From: Okapia johnstoni
Taxonomy: Eukaryota > Chordata > Mammalia > Artiodactyla > Giraffidae
DNA length: 64,000 bases
Direction of reading: 5' to 3'
Assembly (NCBI GenBank): GCA_024291935.2
Contig: CM044312.1
Coordinates: forward strand, 49,234,001-49,298,000
Part shown: piece after piece, positions 1-12,699 of the stretch
Layout: each line of letters begins with the position of its first letter
How positions within the stretch are numbered: position 1 is the first letter of the stretch
Position numbers and translations under genes: made by a program
Notes under the pieces: generated by a model
Told to the model about the DNA's origin: nothing
The model's input: the letters and a program-made list of their open reading frames with translations, nothing else
Database searches by the model: none

Positions 1-578
1 TATAGTTCTTTGGTGGGCCATCAGCCCTTATAATATCTAAGATTGTTTTGCCTTCCAAGAACCACTTTTTGCTTCCTTAGGAGTGTGATTCTTCTCCTCC
101 ACCTTCCCCCAGAGTGCATGTTCTAATTCAGCCATGTGATTGAATTGGCCCAATGCAATCCATCAGGCTGGACAGACAAGAGGGCCTCACCCCACTGAGC
201 ACAGTTGGTTGGTGCAAGAGTGGGCAGCTGATGTGAACTGACTCAATCAGAGTTCTTCCCTTGGGTTTTTGAACTTTGCACCTAAGAGAAAGACTATTCC
301 TCTCTTGGAGAAACTGACAGATGCAAAGTGCAGCAACCGCCAGGATGTTGGCTGTTGTCTGGGGAAAGCCGAGCTGAAGGAAGAGGGAGCAGAGAAAAGA
401 GAAGGGGAGAAGGTCCTGGTAACTTTGAGTCTCTGGTTCCAGTCCAGCCAGAAACACACTGTGCCTCTGCCCCCAGAAAGGAACTCTCAGTAAATCTTCC
501 CTGACACCCTGAGCTAGTCTGAAGTGTGTTTCTGTATTGACAATCCAAGGAATTCTGATCAACACAGAAGGATCAAGA

Positions 579-742
579 ACTGTGGTCCAGTGGTCAAGAC
601 TCTAAGCTCCCAGTGTGAGTTGGGTGGGGTGGGGCAGGGCTGGGTTTGATTCCTAGTCAGAGAACTAGATCTCACATGCTGCAACTAAGAGTTTGTATGC
701 TGCAACTAAGGCCTCATCCACACAGCTAGATAAATAAATAAC
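579..742 (+). mobile_element. CHR-type tRNA-derived SINE fragment
   Basis: Carries GTGGTCCAGTGGTCAAGACT, then the 'TGATTCCTAGTCAGAGAACT' block, 'ATGCTGCAACTAAG' twice and a short (AAAT) tail, the layout of cetartiodactyl CHR SINEs. Confidence 0.75.
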
Positions 743-2550
743 AAGAATTGAACAGGAGTAGAGTTTAGAACAAAACGTAATCAGGAAAATGGAAGATACC
801 CCATCCCCATGTCTGGGAACCAGCACTGTTAGGGAGAGCCTGAGTTTCTGTAAGACTAATGGTTGGGGACAGTCAGGTCATGGTGTTGGCTGTGAAAGGA
901 AAGGGTGATTTTGGAGGACACTTGGGTTGCACGTGTCTCTGAGCAGGGGAGGAACAGGGCTGGATCTGCTTCTAGAACACTTGCTTGAGCAGCAGGGTGG
1001 TTGATCTTGGGTCAGAGCAACAAGTCTGAAGTTAAGAAGAAAGTAGAGTGGCTGGGGCAGTGGCCCAGGCAAGAGATAAGAGGACATCTCAGTCCTGAGT
1101 CTGTTGGGAAGGCAGGGCCTGCACCACGAAGGGGACGTTGGCCAGGCTCCCCATCCTGCCTTGTGGGGCCACCGCCCTGACACCATCTCTCATCTTGCCC
1201 CCCAACCATTTATGACGCTATTTCCTGATTTTAGCTGTGCTCACACACATTTAGGCTCAGACTGCAGAGTATGCTTTTGCGATGCAATTTCAGAACACAG
1301 TGTTATAGCATTGCTGAAAGAACAGGCGTTGATTTTGCTCACTATTTGCTTTTATTTTTTCTGTGGGTTCTGTGGGCTATTACTTTGGTCTCTCTCTTGG
1401 TCTTTTTTCCCCTCCCAAATTCTGGTTCAGGGAAGCCAGATCCAAGTCTGAGTTATGATCAGCTTTGTTGTCACTCGTCTCTAAAGGAAAACAAGTCATC
1501 ATGTTTGATTAATGGGGATTAAGTCAGCTCTGGCAGAGTTCTTACCGACTTACCAAAGAGCCTTGAACTTCGTGCCTGGAGAACAGCTGTGGGGCTTGTA
1601 CTTTCTAGAATAGCCTGGACTCCTGGGCTGAGTGGCACTTGGGGTCTGGCTCCTGGTTGTCGAGTCTGTGGTTTCACAGCTGCCCCTGTGTCCTGTGCAG
1701 GCTCCTCCCAGGGGCAGGCACAGTGGGTTGGACTGGGCAGAAACCCATGGAAGGGATCCTGAAGGCGGTGCAGGCCAGGGCAGGCCAGTCTGCTGCTATC
1801 CCCTGGGAAAGGGTCTGGTCTCTGGTGTCCGCCCTGCTGCAGTGTCTGCTGTGGCCCCTGTGACTTAACTCTCTCTACCTTTCTCCTCAGTGGCTGTACC
1901 TGTAAAATGAAATAGGAACGCCTATTCTCAATATGATTGGAGGAGAACAACCACTTCCTGGAAAGGCAAGGGAAGATCTTTATGGTCACTCTGCTTCTTC
2001 AGTTCAAAATCAACAAATATTGATGACCTACTATGTGCAAGGTCCTATGCAAGGCATGAGTGTGGGTGCCTAGAACGGAGTAGGTTCCTAACAAGTGTTT
2101 GTCGCGCTGGCAGATGACTGGGGATGACCACAGGAATCTTGGAGCAAGAGGCTTGGAGCAGTCAGGGACAGGGATTTGAGAAGGCCCTGGCACAATGGAC
2201 AGACTCTGGATGTTTCCAGTCAAGTTTGCCTTTCCTGGACTCCTGTAAGAGCACTGGGCAGGAAGGAGGAGGACTGTCCTCAGTATGAATTCAACAGTTA
2301 TGGAACACCTATTAAGTGCAGGATGCAGGGAGACAAGGCATAGTGGTTGTCCCAGAGTGTGGGGGAACAAACTAGTGAATAAGCAAGGGCTGTGAGGGCC
2401 AGTGAGTGTGGGTCACCAATACCATCTAGCCCCCAGGGTGGCAGAGGATGAGCAGAGCTCAGCTGGGTGAGGGTGGAAGTGTGGAGGCCAGAGGAGCGGC
2501 AGTCAAGGAGGACAGAGGGCCTCCCAGAGAGAGCGAGGAAGAGAGAGTCT

Positions 2551-2577
2551 GGGGGAGGGGGTGGGGGGATGGCCGGG
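2551..2577 (+). repeat. G-rich tract, possible G-quadruplex
   Basis: G5, G5 and G6 runs followed by GG and GGG with one- to four-base loops. Confidence 0.5.
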
Positions 2578-3214
2578 AGGTCGTGGGGGTGGAGTTAGTC
2601 ACGGATGGGGTTGGGGAGGCAGCGAGACCACTGAAGTGAGGCTGAGCAGTGGGCAGAGTCCCGAACAGGGGGCACGTGGGCCGGATGAAGCAGGTAGTGG
2701 AGGAACTAGCTGTAGGGGTGACAGGGTCACATGGGCACTGCAGAGAGAACAGAGTGGGCAGGGGCTTAGCTGGGACGCGCCCCAGAGGCAGGGGACAAGT
2801 CAGGAAGCTCTAAGGATAGGAAGTGGCTGTCCTGGTCCTGAGGCTGCTCCCCAGAGAACATCAGAGAGAGAAGGACCTTATCAGTCACTCAGTTCCCACC
2901 CCACTTTGCAGATGAGAAGCGAAGACCCAGTGAGGGCAATGCGGGAAGGCCACCCCTCCGAAGGCTGCTCCTAGGCTGCGCCTCCTGCTGGTCCCCTTCT
3001 CCTCTTCTCCTGGGCCAGATTGTCTTTGTTTCGGGGTAACGTGTGGGTACCCCAGACAGCAGGAGCCCAAGACATAGCTCAATAAAAGGTGAGTGTTCTG
3101 TGAGGCTGGTGGGGCCTGGATTCAGCCCTTTGCTGGCAAAAAATCAGGCCCAGTGACTGGGCAGCCTGGCAGCATCTGGCTGAACTTGACCCCAAGGCTG
3201 CATTGGGAGGAGGG

Positions 3215-3330
3215 CCCAGTCCTGCTGCATAACTTAATAACTTACCAGCTGTCAGCCCTTGGCAAAAAGCTTCACCCCCTGGGCCTCAGTCTTCTCATCT
3301 GTCAAATGGGGATAAAGATGTCTGTGATTA
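3215..3330 (-). repeat. MIR fragment
   Basis: CCAGCTGTCAGCCCTTGGCAA and 'GGCCTCAGTCTTCTCATCTG' match the reverse complement of the MIR core. Confidence 0.65.
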
Positions 3331-4389
3331 GACTGCCTTACATCGTCCCCCGGGTCATGGAAGAGGCTGGAGAAGTTCAGATTCCCAGGGGTCTGGTCTC
3401 CCTGTCAGGGTCCCTGGTCTCTGCTCAGGCCCTCTCCATGTGGGGTTTGTTTGATGGCCTTTTGAGCAGACACTCTGATAACTTCCTGGCCTGGGGGTAC
3501 AGTTGAGGTGGGGTGGTAGTTCTGCCTTGCTTCGTTGATCAGCACCAGCTTGTCAGTCCTGTGGGGTAAAGTCTGCTTCCTTCCTTTCTGATCTCTTTTC
3601 CACAGTCCTCAGCCCTTGCTGGAACATGACCTGACAATGACAAATTACAGGACATGAAGGTTATGACAGCTGAAGACTTACACCTCCTAATTCACCCCCC
3701 TTAATCTTCCCAAGATACACAAAAAATCGGCTGTACCGAAGGCTAGAGCTAGGACAGAAACAAGAAACATTTAGTCAAAGCTCTAAGGAAGTCCTGAACC
3801 AGGATGCTGGGCCGCCCTGGGCCCTGTGTTCCAGTCAATATGCCTGCATCTCAAAGGTGAGGGAGGGCAGGGGACTGCTTTCCCCTTGGCCTTGCCCATC
3901 CATAACTCTTTCCATGTGACAACAGCTGTCCTTGGAAGTTTAGCTCAAGTTGGTGTAAGCACGTTATCCCACATCCCTGGGGAGGTTCAGTGACCTCTCT
4001 GGGTGGTCATGGATTCCAGGGAGCTCATGTTCTCATGGTCACCTCTGGTCAGAGTCTCAGCTTCTGCTGGCCTCTTGTCTTGTCCTTGTCTCTCTGTTTG
4101 GCTTGCATAGAGCCACACATGCATTTCCCCTGGGCCCCTGACCATGGACCCGGGCGCGGCTACTCCTGCTATGTGGAAGCTCGAACATGAGACCCTTCTT
4201 CCTCTTGCTGAGCCAAGACCCTCCTGTTCCCGCTGGCTATGCCTGGATCAGCTGCCTTGAAACTCACCCCTGCCAGGCCCTGGCCCCACTCACCCCTGCC
4301 TGGGGACACCCCTGCCAGTGAATTGTCTGCTGGGGAATGGAGAGGGAGAGTAGTCCCCTGTTAGAGGCCCCAAAGGAGGTGCTGCGAAT

Positions 4390-5121
4390 AAGAACTAAAG
4401 AGCCTCTTGATGAAGGTGAAAGAGGAGAGTGAAAAAGCTGGCTTAAAACTCAGCATTCAGGAAGCTAAGATCATGGTATCTGGTCCCATCACTTCATGGC
4501 AAATAGATGGGGAAACAGTGACAGACTTTATTTTTTGGGCTCCAAAATCACTGCAGATGGTGACTTCAGCCATGAAATTAAAAGACTCTTGCTCCTTGGA
4601 AGAAAAGTTGTGACCAATCTAGACAGCATATTAAAAGGCAGAGACATTTCTTTGCCAACAAAGGTCCATCTAGTCAAAGCTGTGGTTTTTCCAGTAGTCG
4701 TGTATGGATGTGAGAGTTGGACTATAAAGAAAGCTCAGCACCAAAGAATCGATGCTTTTGAACTGTGGTGTTGGAGAATACTCTTGAGAGCCCCTTGGAC
4801 TTCAAGGAGATCCAACCAGTCCATCCTAAAGGATATCAGTCCTGAATAATCATTGGAAGGACTGATGCTAAAGCTCCAATACTTTGGCCACCTGATGTGA
4901 AGAGCTGACTCATTGCAAAAGACCCTGATACTGGGAAAGAATGAAGGTGGGAGGAGAAGCAGATGACAGAGAATGAGATGGTTGGATAGCATCACCGACT
5001 CAATGGATATGAGTTTGAGTAAACTCCGGGAGTTGGTGATGGACAGGGAGGCCTGGTGTGCTGCAGTCCATGGGGTCACAAGAGTTGGACACGACTGAGC
5101 AACTGAACTGACTGACTGACT
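4390..5121 (+). mobile_element. BovB LINE, truncated 3' end
   Basis: RTE-type LINE. Codons read LLMKVKEESEKAGLKL, DGETVTDF, LDSILKGRDISLPTKV and YGCESWTIKKA, the post-RT C-terminal part of BovB ORF2, ending in the GAACTGACT tail repeats. 5'-truncated, with frame breaks. Confidence 0.9.
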
Positions 5122-5296
5122 GGGTGTGTGTAGTGGACAGTGCCTGTCATGGGTGGGTGTGCCCACAGGCCACCAGAGAGGCGAGACTGAGACCAGCATG
5201 GTGCATTCAGGGTACTCTTTCCCTCCAGCCTCTGGTCTGCCCTGACCTACCCTCATGGGTCTCAGAGCTACTCTGCTACCTGACTTTGCCTGTGTT

Positions 5297-5560
5297 CATC
5301 AGGGCTTTCTAGAGAAACAGAACCAGTAGGATATGTATACACAAAAAGAGATTCATTTTGAAAAATTGGCTCACACAGATGTGGAAGCTAGAAAGTCTGA
5401 AATCCATAGATGAACTGGCAGGTTGGAAATTCAGGGGAGAGTTTGTATTGCAGTCTTGAGTCTGAAATATGCCAGGCAAGGCAGATAGACTGGAAATGCA
5501 TGCAGGGTTTCCAGGTGGCAGTGTTGAGGCCGAATTCTTTCATCTTTGGGGAAAAATCAT
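5297..5560 (+). repeat. Old dispersed repeat, family A copy 1
   Basis: Begins TTTCTAGAGAAACAGAACCA, then GATTCATTTTGAAAAATTGG and 'AAATCCATAGATGAACTGGC'. Shares this order with copies near 36.8, 52.2 and (reversed) 30.5 kb. I do not assign the family name. Confidence 0.6.
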
Positions 5561-5656
5561 TTCATCACCCCCACTTGGGGAAATTCTTTCATTTTTGTTG
5601 CTGCTTGCAGGCTTTCTCTAGTTGTAGTGAGTGGAGGCTACCCTCTAACTGCCATG

Positions 5657-5896
5657 CGAGGGCTTCTTATTGTGGTGGCTTCTGCTGTGGCGCTCAGGCT
5701 CTGGGGGCACAGGCTTCAGTAGTTGTGCATGGGCTCAGTAGCTGCAGCTCACAAGCTCCAGAGCGTGGCCTTAAATAGTTGGGGCACACGAGCTTAGTTG
5801 CTCTGCAGCATATGGGATCTTCCTGAACAAAGGTTTGAACCGATGTTTCCTGCAATGTAAGGTGGATTCTTAACAACCAGACCACCAGGAAAGTCC
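5657..5896 (-). mobile_element. CHR-type SINE
   Basis: Reverse-oriented copy ending at ACCACCAGGAAAGTCC, with the TTCTTAACAACCAGACC tRNA-derived head and GGGATCTTCCTG. Confidence 0.8.
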
Positions 5897-6201
5897 AGTC
5901 TTTTTTAATATTAAGAAAAATTTATTTTAAAATGTAGGAATTTGTTATGCTTGTTGTAGGGAATGAGAAAGGGTTTCTCTCGACCTCTCAGGTTGAGTGG
6001 GTTCGTGTGGGCATTTAAGCAAGGCTGCTGTGGAGGAGACCCCAGGGGTCCTGCCCCCTAGGCTTGGGTCTTCCCCCATCACACTGAACAGGCTCATGGT
6101 TTCCAGTTCTAGTTGGAAACTTGGGGGCCAAGGGCTGCAAGGAGGGTGAGACCCCTGGGTTAATTCAGGGCCTGGGGCCTGCGGTGCTTGGTTTCCCCCT
6201 C

Positions 6202-6291
6202 TGTTGTTGTTCAGTTGCTCGGTCGTTTCTGACTCTTTGCTACCCCATGGACTGCAGCACACCAGGCTCCCCTGTCCTTCCCCCTACCCCA
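6202..6291 (-). mobile_element. BovB 3'-end fragment
   Basis: Short minus-oriented piece with 'TGTTCAGTTGCTCGGTCGTT' and CCCATGGACTGCAGCACACC. Confidence 0.7.
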
Positions 6292-6964
6292 CATACAAAC
6301 CGAGGGAATACTGAGAGAGCTGCTTTCGGGTCAGATGAGGACCAAGCGCACAAATAAACTCCAGCCAGGCTTTGCACAGTCCTGGTGGGAGTCAAGAGAA
6401 GAGACCAGACCCTTAGGACTACTGAAGGCCATGCTCTATAGATAGCTTGCAGATGAGCTGTGGCCAGTATTTCACCCCAGATTGTCTTCTCAGCAACCTC
6501 TACCCTGTCGTCACTTGGTATGAGTTAGTACTTCCCCAGTCCTTTCTGTGGACCCAACCCTCTGTCACCCTTTCTCTGGGACGATGGGAAGAGGTGAACC
6601 AGGCTGATCCAGAGGGAAGAGAGGAGAAGCAGAGGAAAAATGCAGGCCTCGTTTTCTGGGGCTTTGAGTCCACTCCAGTCAAGGAAGAGCCCAGAATGGG
6701 TATTAGAGGCTGCGAGTATGTTGAGGAGGGGTGGAGGCCATGAGTGCTGGAACAGTCAGAGAAAGAGAGGAGATGGGAACCCAAGGATGGATACACTTAG
6801 TCGGTGGAGGGAAGAAGGGAATAAAGTCATTCCTATTGCCTCGAGTTCAGGGAAGGTCATCACACTTTTCTTATAAGGAAGTATTTTCATGAGGAAGTGA
6901 AATCCCACATTTAAATTCTTGACTTCTGCATTTCCAAGTAGTGGACTTTGTGAGTTACCAGAAA

Positions 6965-7220
6965 TTAAAATAATAGCAACTGAGGCATACATAGCTGAGT
7001 TCCCTGCTAGGCATGACTCTAATCCCTTCACATAGACAGTGTGGACTTACATAATTCTCACAAAACCTTGCTGTTGTCTCTGTTTTAAGGATGGAGAAAC
7101 TGAAGCACAGACAGACTAAGCAGTGGGCCCAGGGTCACAGGGCCAATAGGTAATGGCCCAAGGAGTCGAACCCAAGCAATGAGGTTCAGGAAGCCATGAT
7201 CTTAGCCACCATGCTAAGGT
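6965..7220 (+). repeat. MIR SINE
   Basis: Nearly full MIR layout: 'CTTCACATAGACAGTGTGG', ATTCTCACAAAACCTTG, GGATGGAGAAACTGAAGC, 'CAGGGTCACAGGGCCAATAG', GAGTCGAACCCAAGC. Confidence 0.8.
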
Positions 7221-7729
7221 ATCTTTCTGCAAGTAGGGTCACCTAAGGTCTGTAGGTTTTTAGAAATGTCACTCCTGTTTTCTATAAAGTGAGAACCTCA
7301 GCTCTCCCCATACCCAGCTCTCCGGCATTTCAGAGCCCACCTGGGCATCAACAACCTGGCCCCTTGGCTGGTCTGACCAGGAGGCTTTTTGTAAAGGGAA
7401 AATTGGAATTTCACTCAAAAGCCTTTTCTTCCCTTAAGGACAGTGCTCTCAAACTGAGCACTGGAGCCATTGATTTGGTGATAATAAGAGGTGTTTGTTC
7501 GGAGAACTGCATCTCCTGGCACAATCTGCTAATGTTCTCTTTGGCGTGTATATAGAATCTTGACAAAGGAAATTCATGCTTGTCCTGCATTTCCCTTGGC
7601 TGCTCAGGAAGAAGGAGAAATTGATTTTTGAACGTAACATAAATACCATCAGAGGTTGCCCCAAACTTTCATTCTGTACAAGGTCTTGTGTGTGCCTCAA
7701 AGGGGCTCAGTAGACGCTGATTAAAGCTG

Positions 7730-7920
7730 GAGTGTCCACTGTATTCTAGCTGTGTGACCGTGGCTGTGTTGCTTCAGTTCTCTGGGTCACAATTCTCTTT
7801 GCATAGTGGACCTCAGAATAGTACCTATTATAGTCCCTGCCTCCTGCAATGGCTCTGAAGATGACATGAATTAATCAAAGCAGAAGGTACTTCAGTGCCT
7901 GGACTGTGGTATACTCTCAG
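7730..7920 (-). repeat. MIR SINE
   Basis: CTAGCTGTGTGACCGTGG and 'ATAGTACCTATTATAGT' are reverse-oriented MIR blocks. Confidence 0.65.
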
Positions 7921-8087
7921 CGAGTCTAGCTGCTATGACAGGCTTTACATAGGAAAGTGAACGCAAAATGTGGTCAGGATGGAGGAAGTCACCCAGGTGA
8001 TCCAGACCACAAGTGACATCGATCTTTTACAAAGACTCATGTTATGATGAAAGTCTAGTGATAACTGGCAAATTAATACACAAAATA

Positions 8088-8280
8088 GGCTAACCTGGTG
8101 GTTCAGATGGTAAAGAATCTGCCTGCAATGCTTGATCCCTGGGTCAGAAAGATCCCTTGGAGAAGCGAGTGTCTACCCACTCCAGTATTCTTGCCTGGAG
8201 AATCCCATGGACAGAGGAGCTTGGTGGACTACAGTCCATGGGGTTGAAAAGAGTTGGACATGACTGAGCAACTAACACTG
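8088..8280 (+). mobile_element. Bov-tA SINE
   Basis: Head 'GGTAAAGAATCTGCCTGCAA', then 'CACTCCAGTATTCTTGCC', 'TACAGTCCATGGGGTTG' and TGACTGAGCAACTAACAC. Confidence 0.9.
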
Positions 8281-9369
8281 TCAACATTTCAGAGAATATC
8301 TGCTTTGATTCCCTTCCTCGTAAATGTGGAACCTGAGGCTCAATGAGGGGTGAGGGGTGGCTCATCCCTCTCAGTGAGGCTCTGTTAGAGACAGGACTTG
8401 TGTCCCTCTGGATGGGGGCTGCGTTGCTTCTCCAGACTCATTTCTCTGTCCATGACTCTGAACTGCTCAGAGGTTTGAAGGTCAAAGAATCGACGGATTG
8501 CCTTTGGGAAAGGGCAAACATGAGTTAGCACGTTTGGCACTGTGGTGGTGCCAGGATTCACCTAGGGAGGGACAGAGGTGGTTGGTTTAATAAGACCTAT
8601 TAACTGTGTGACTAGTTAACCAGAGATGTCTCTCCAAGAAGGTCTCACCATGATTTCTGTTCTGTCCATTGAGGTCTGAACCTACAGGGCCATATGCATT
8701 TTCTAGATCATTGCAACCACAGTGGTGACATTGCAGGGTCCAGAGATGCCTTTCTGTCCAGTTCATGGGGAGGGGGAGAAGGTGACACCAAGAGAAATAT
8801 TATTTGCCTCTTAGCTAGTTGGTGATAGATTGAAGACCAGAACCCAGAATTGCTAACTTTCCAACCAGGAATCTGACTGCAAGAAAATAGTGCTTCTTAG
8901 CAAGCCCCCTCTAAGTGATAGTCCCAGTAATGATGCTTTAAAAAATATTGCAGAAAATCTCCCAGTTCTGGCTCTTATAAAGGATAGAGTCTGTAGACAG
9001 AGGAAAGAGGATATGATGCTCATCCAGGTTTGAGAACTGTAGACACAGTGAGGAGAGAGAGGGGATTCTCCAGCGGAAGGTAGCATTAGGCTGTTGGTCA
9101 TCTTTGTCTGACTAGGACTGGCCCTTAGAGTTAGAGAGTGTATCTTAGGGCCTCTCAAAGTGGGGAGGGGGTCTGTGGATGCTGTCAGTCAGCTTGTAAA
9201 CTTTTGACTATCATCCTGCAGTGAGTACAGAAATTGAGAGTAAGCATATGGAAATTTTTATGGCAATTAAAGAGTAGTTTTATGCTTGCTGAATCTGGTA
9301 ATAAAAATGTGAATGTATATTTTGTGTATCTTTATGGTTTATTTCATTTTTTCTCAAAGTCTATTTTTA
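8281..9369. other. Intergenic, nothing recognised
   Basis: No exon, RNA gene or named repeat seen. The last 14 bases are the left target duplication of the next SINE. Confidence 0.5.
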
Positions 9370-9580
9370 TTTTATTTAAAATATATATTATTTATTTGTT
9401 TGGGTGTGTCAGGTCTCAGTTGTGGCTATGCGGGGTCCTTCATTGCAGTGCACAGGCTATAGTACATGGGCTTAATTGCTCTGCAACACGTGGGATCCTA
9501 GTTCCCTGACCAGGAATCGAATCCCCATCACCGGCATTACAAGACAGACTCTTAGCCACCGTACCACCAAGGAAGTCCCT
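9370..9580 (-). mobile_element. CHR-type SINE with perfect 14-bp target duplication
   Basis: AAAGTCTATTTTTA at 9356-9369 and again at 9581-9594 bounds a minus-oriented CHR SINE ending ACCACCAAGGAAGTCCC. Confidence 0.88.
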
Positions 9581-9759
9581 AAAGTCTATTTTTACTGTAC
9601 AGCCTTTGGGGGCACCCTCCTCCTGGCTGCCTTCCTTGACCATCCTGGGCCCAGTGATCTCCCCACTCCTGTGCTCCCCCTGAGTCTGAGCCTCAGACTG
9701 CAGCCCTGGCTCTTCTCCCCAGCTTGGTTTTTTCTCATTTGCACCCATGGGTATTCATA

Positions 9760-10520
9760 AACACTAATTCAAAAAAAGTATTTTATAACATAAGAAACAC
9801 TCAAATATATTACCATTATTAAAAAATAAAACTAAAAGAAACCAACAGCTCCTTTGGCCCTCCCAGTTCCCGTCCCCAGAGAACATGTTTTATCAGTTTT
9901 CTGAGTTCCTTTTCACACCTTAAATTCTGTATTTACATTTGAATTTTTGTGCTATCTTTTGAGGTTGTTTACACAAATGTCATACTGCAAAGATGCACTT
10001 TCACTTAACAATATGTCTTAGAGGTCTTTCAGTGTCAGCACTGATGTAGTAAATGCCATTTATGTATGTCATATATGTGTGTCATCAATGCTAAGGCAGA
10101 AAAATGACAGGAAATACCATTCATGGTAATGGTGGCCTTGTGTACCAGAGTGGGGTACAGTGCCCTTGTTAATGGAGGCATTCTCCCTTTCTAGAGGTTC
10201 ACAGTTTTTGACTACACTGCAGAGAATATTTTTGCACACGCCTCTTCATGTAACATGTGCTAGTATTTCGCTGGGGCACAAACTCCAACGTGGGATTACT
10301 GAATTGGAGGATACAGACATTTTATATTTTAATAGATGCTGTTAAATTGTCCTCTCCATTGCTGGCTTCCCGCAGCCTAAGACCCCCAATATGTCCACTA
10401 GAGCCTTTATATCCGTCTTCATTTTGCCAATCTGATAAACAGGAAGGTGAATCTCATTCTCGCTCTAATTTGCATTTCCCTGATTACTCATGAGGCTGAG
10501 CATATTTCCAGATGGTTATT
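9760..10520. mobile_element. L1 LINE 3'-region remnant
   Basis: Old L1M-like text: TGTGCTAGTATTTCGCTGGG, 'GGATTACTGAATTGGAGG', 'TCTAATTTGCATTTCCCTG'. Diverged, no open frame. Confidence 0.6.
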
Positions 10521-10732
10521 AGCCATTCGTAGAGGAAACTCTCACTGAATGCATTAGGTGCTGAGTAAAGATACTGTGAGAGGAGGAGAAGAGTACCATG
10601 GCCCAGGGTGGATTGCTCTGTGAGGTCCGGGTCACAGGCTGGTCCAGGAGGGATGTTCACAGGACCTGGTGGGGTACAGGGTGAGGAAGGCATTTATGAC
10701 ACTTAAAACAATGGAGTCACACTCGAACAGAG

Positions 10733-10878
10733 AAAAGCACGTGCATGTTCAGTCGTGTCTAGCTGTTTGCAGTCCCATGGACTATAGCCTGCCAGGCTCC
10801 TCTGTCCATGGGATTTTCCAGGCAAGAATTCTGGAGTGGGTTGTCATTTCCTCCTCCAGGGGTTCTTCCTGACACAGG
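10733..10878 (-). mobile_element. Bov-tA SINE, partial
   Basis: Reverse-oriented: 'CCCATGGACTATAGCCTGCC', CTCCTCTGTCCATGGGATTT, 'TCTGGAGTGGGTTGTCATTT'. Confidence 0.88.
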
Positions 10879-12699
10879 ACAAGGCTGGGACCTGAACTCG
10901 AGTTCTTCTCGGCTCATAAGGTCCCACCCTAACTTGATGTCCCTCACAATGAGATCTGTCATTGTCTGAACTCTAGGGAAGATTGCAGTCTTTCGGCTAC
11001 AATTTGTTATCCATTATTGCAAACTACCTCAAAAGTAATGGTTAAGACAACAGCAATCACTGGTTTGCTCACACTTCTGCAGTTTGTAGAGAGTTCAACA
11101 GGGACAGCTCAGTTGTTAATGGCCAGCTCTTTGAGTTGTCTACTGGGGCTGGATCATGCAAGAAGGCTTCTGAATTCGCATAGCTGAAGCCTGGGCCAAG
11201 GTGGCTGGACTGGCTGGGGCCTAGGTGGGCATTGTGCCTCATGGCCTTTCTAGGTGGCTTAGCTGAGCTTTCCTGACGGCATGGTGATTTTTCACCTGGC
11301 CATTGGCTCCCCTCAGCCTGCATAAGTAAAAGCTACCAGGTCTTCTTAATGCCCATACCGGAAGCCCTGGAACATCACTGATGCCTCATTCTACCAGCTA
11401 GACCAGTCACAGGGCCAGGGGAGGGGACATAGATTTCACTCTTGTGGGGGAGTGGGAAGAGCCAACTGCAAAAGAGCATGTGTGCTGAGAGAGACTGTTG
11501 TAACCTTTGCAAACCTCAATTTGGAACAATTAAAATCCTCTCGAAGGATTGAAGAAAAAGAGGAGAATTTATAAGGACTTGGGGTGTCTCAGAGAAGCCT
11601 AGGCCAGAAAATGCAGTGGAGGGAAGGTCTGGGTTGAAAAAACCCAGAAATCACTCAGGCTGCATCCCCCTTAGCTCCCTGGGGGCACCAAGGCCTCCCC
11701 TGCACACCCGTTTTCTCTGCTCCCCGTGTTCATGGGCTCTATGAGGCTACCTTCAGAGAGCGCCCTCAGCCTCCTGTCCTCAATGTTCCCAGGTTGTAGT
11801 GAATCCCAGTTCCAAACCCCAGAGAGTCAGGGCATTTTTTCTTGTAAATTTGGAAAATGAGGAGCTGAAGAGAGGCAAAGCTAGGTTCCCAGCCCTGGAG
11901 GCGCCATGTGATACAGAGCCAAGGCTCACTCCAGGAGGCCCTGGATTTTGCCGCTGCCCCAACAGCCCTTGCCTAGCTGAAACTTCAGGGGAGCCGAGCA
12001 GGGCTGGCCCTGACAGCTGGGTCTCCTGCTAATCAGCAGCCCCCTCTGGTCCCTGCTTGCTTAGAAGGGGCAACATCCTGCCACACAGGGTGGGTGGGGG
12101 GCCACTTAGAGGTGTGATTCATCTGGAGTGAAGGGTTTCAATCACCCCAGCAGGCTTTGTCTTCCCACTCCAGCTCCAGCGTGGGCTGGGAATACAGGGT
12201 TTCCGAGGCTAGGTGCAAAAGCGGCAGACAGTAATGATCACTTTGGAGCCCCACTGGGGAAGGCAGTCCATGTTTTTGGAACACTGATGAGAAGGCTTGT
12301 TGTATCTCCTGGGGTGAAGCTGCCTGGCTGGGTGAGACTCCCCTGGGCTGCCTCTGACCTCACATCTTCCCCCACAGCCTACACAAAAGCCTGGCTTGTA
12401 GCCCCACAGTCACGGCCCTACCCAGGGGCAGCTCTGCTCTAGGTTTCCAGACCCTTCCTCTTCTCTGCAGGTTCTTAGCTGATATCAACCTACAGCCTGG
12501 AATAGCCCCTTTCCTCAACTCTGTTCCTAAGTGTATCCTCCCCCCGCTCCATGGGCTTGTAGCAAAGGTCACCTCCTCACCAATGTCTTTTTCAGATTCA
12601 TAGGAGAACTGTTCCTACCTCCCTTTGGACATCTGTATCCTTTCAACATGGATCACAGGAATTTGGGGCACAGGCAGCAAGGCCTGGAACAATCTCATA

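Larger units (their letters stand above)
1..4389. other. Intergenic: CHR SINE, MIR traces and unassigned sequence
   Basis: 1-560 reads like an old dispersed repeat (CAATCAGA motif; AGCTAGTCTGAAGTG near 510) that I cannot name. 750-2000 shows nothing. 2000-2400 and 2880-3080 have MIR/L2-like pieces. 2551-2577 is G-rich. 3215-3330 is a MIR in reverse orientation. 3500-4389 shows nothing. Confidence 0.5.
6300..8087. other. Intergenic with two MIR copies
   Basis: 6965-7220 and 7730-7920 are MIRs. 6300-6960 and 7221-7730 show nothing I can name. Confidence 0.5.

Noticed and set aside
3060..3085. AATAAA as a gene 3' end
   Set aside because: The context (GACATAGCTCAATAAAAGG) resembles a MIR/L2 tail; no upstream exon found.
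4390..5121. Functional reverse transcriptase gene
   Set aside because: 5'-truncated BovB with stops and no catalytic core.
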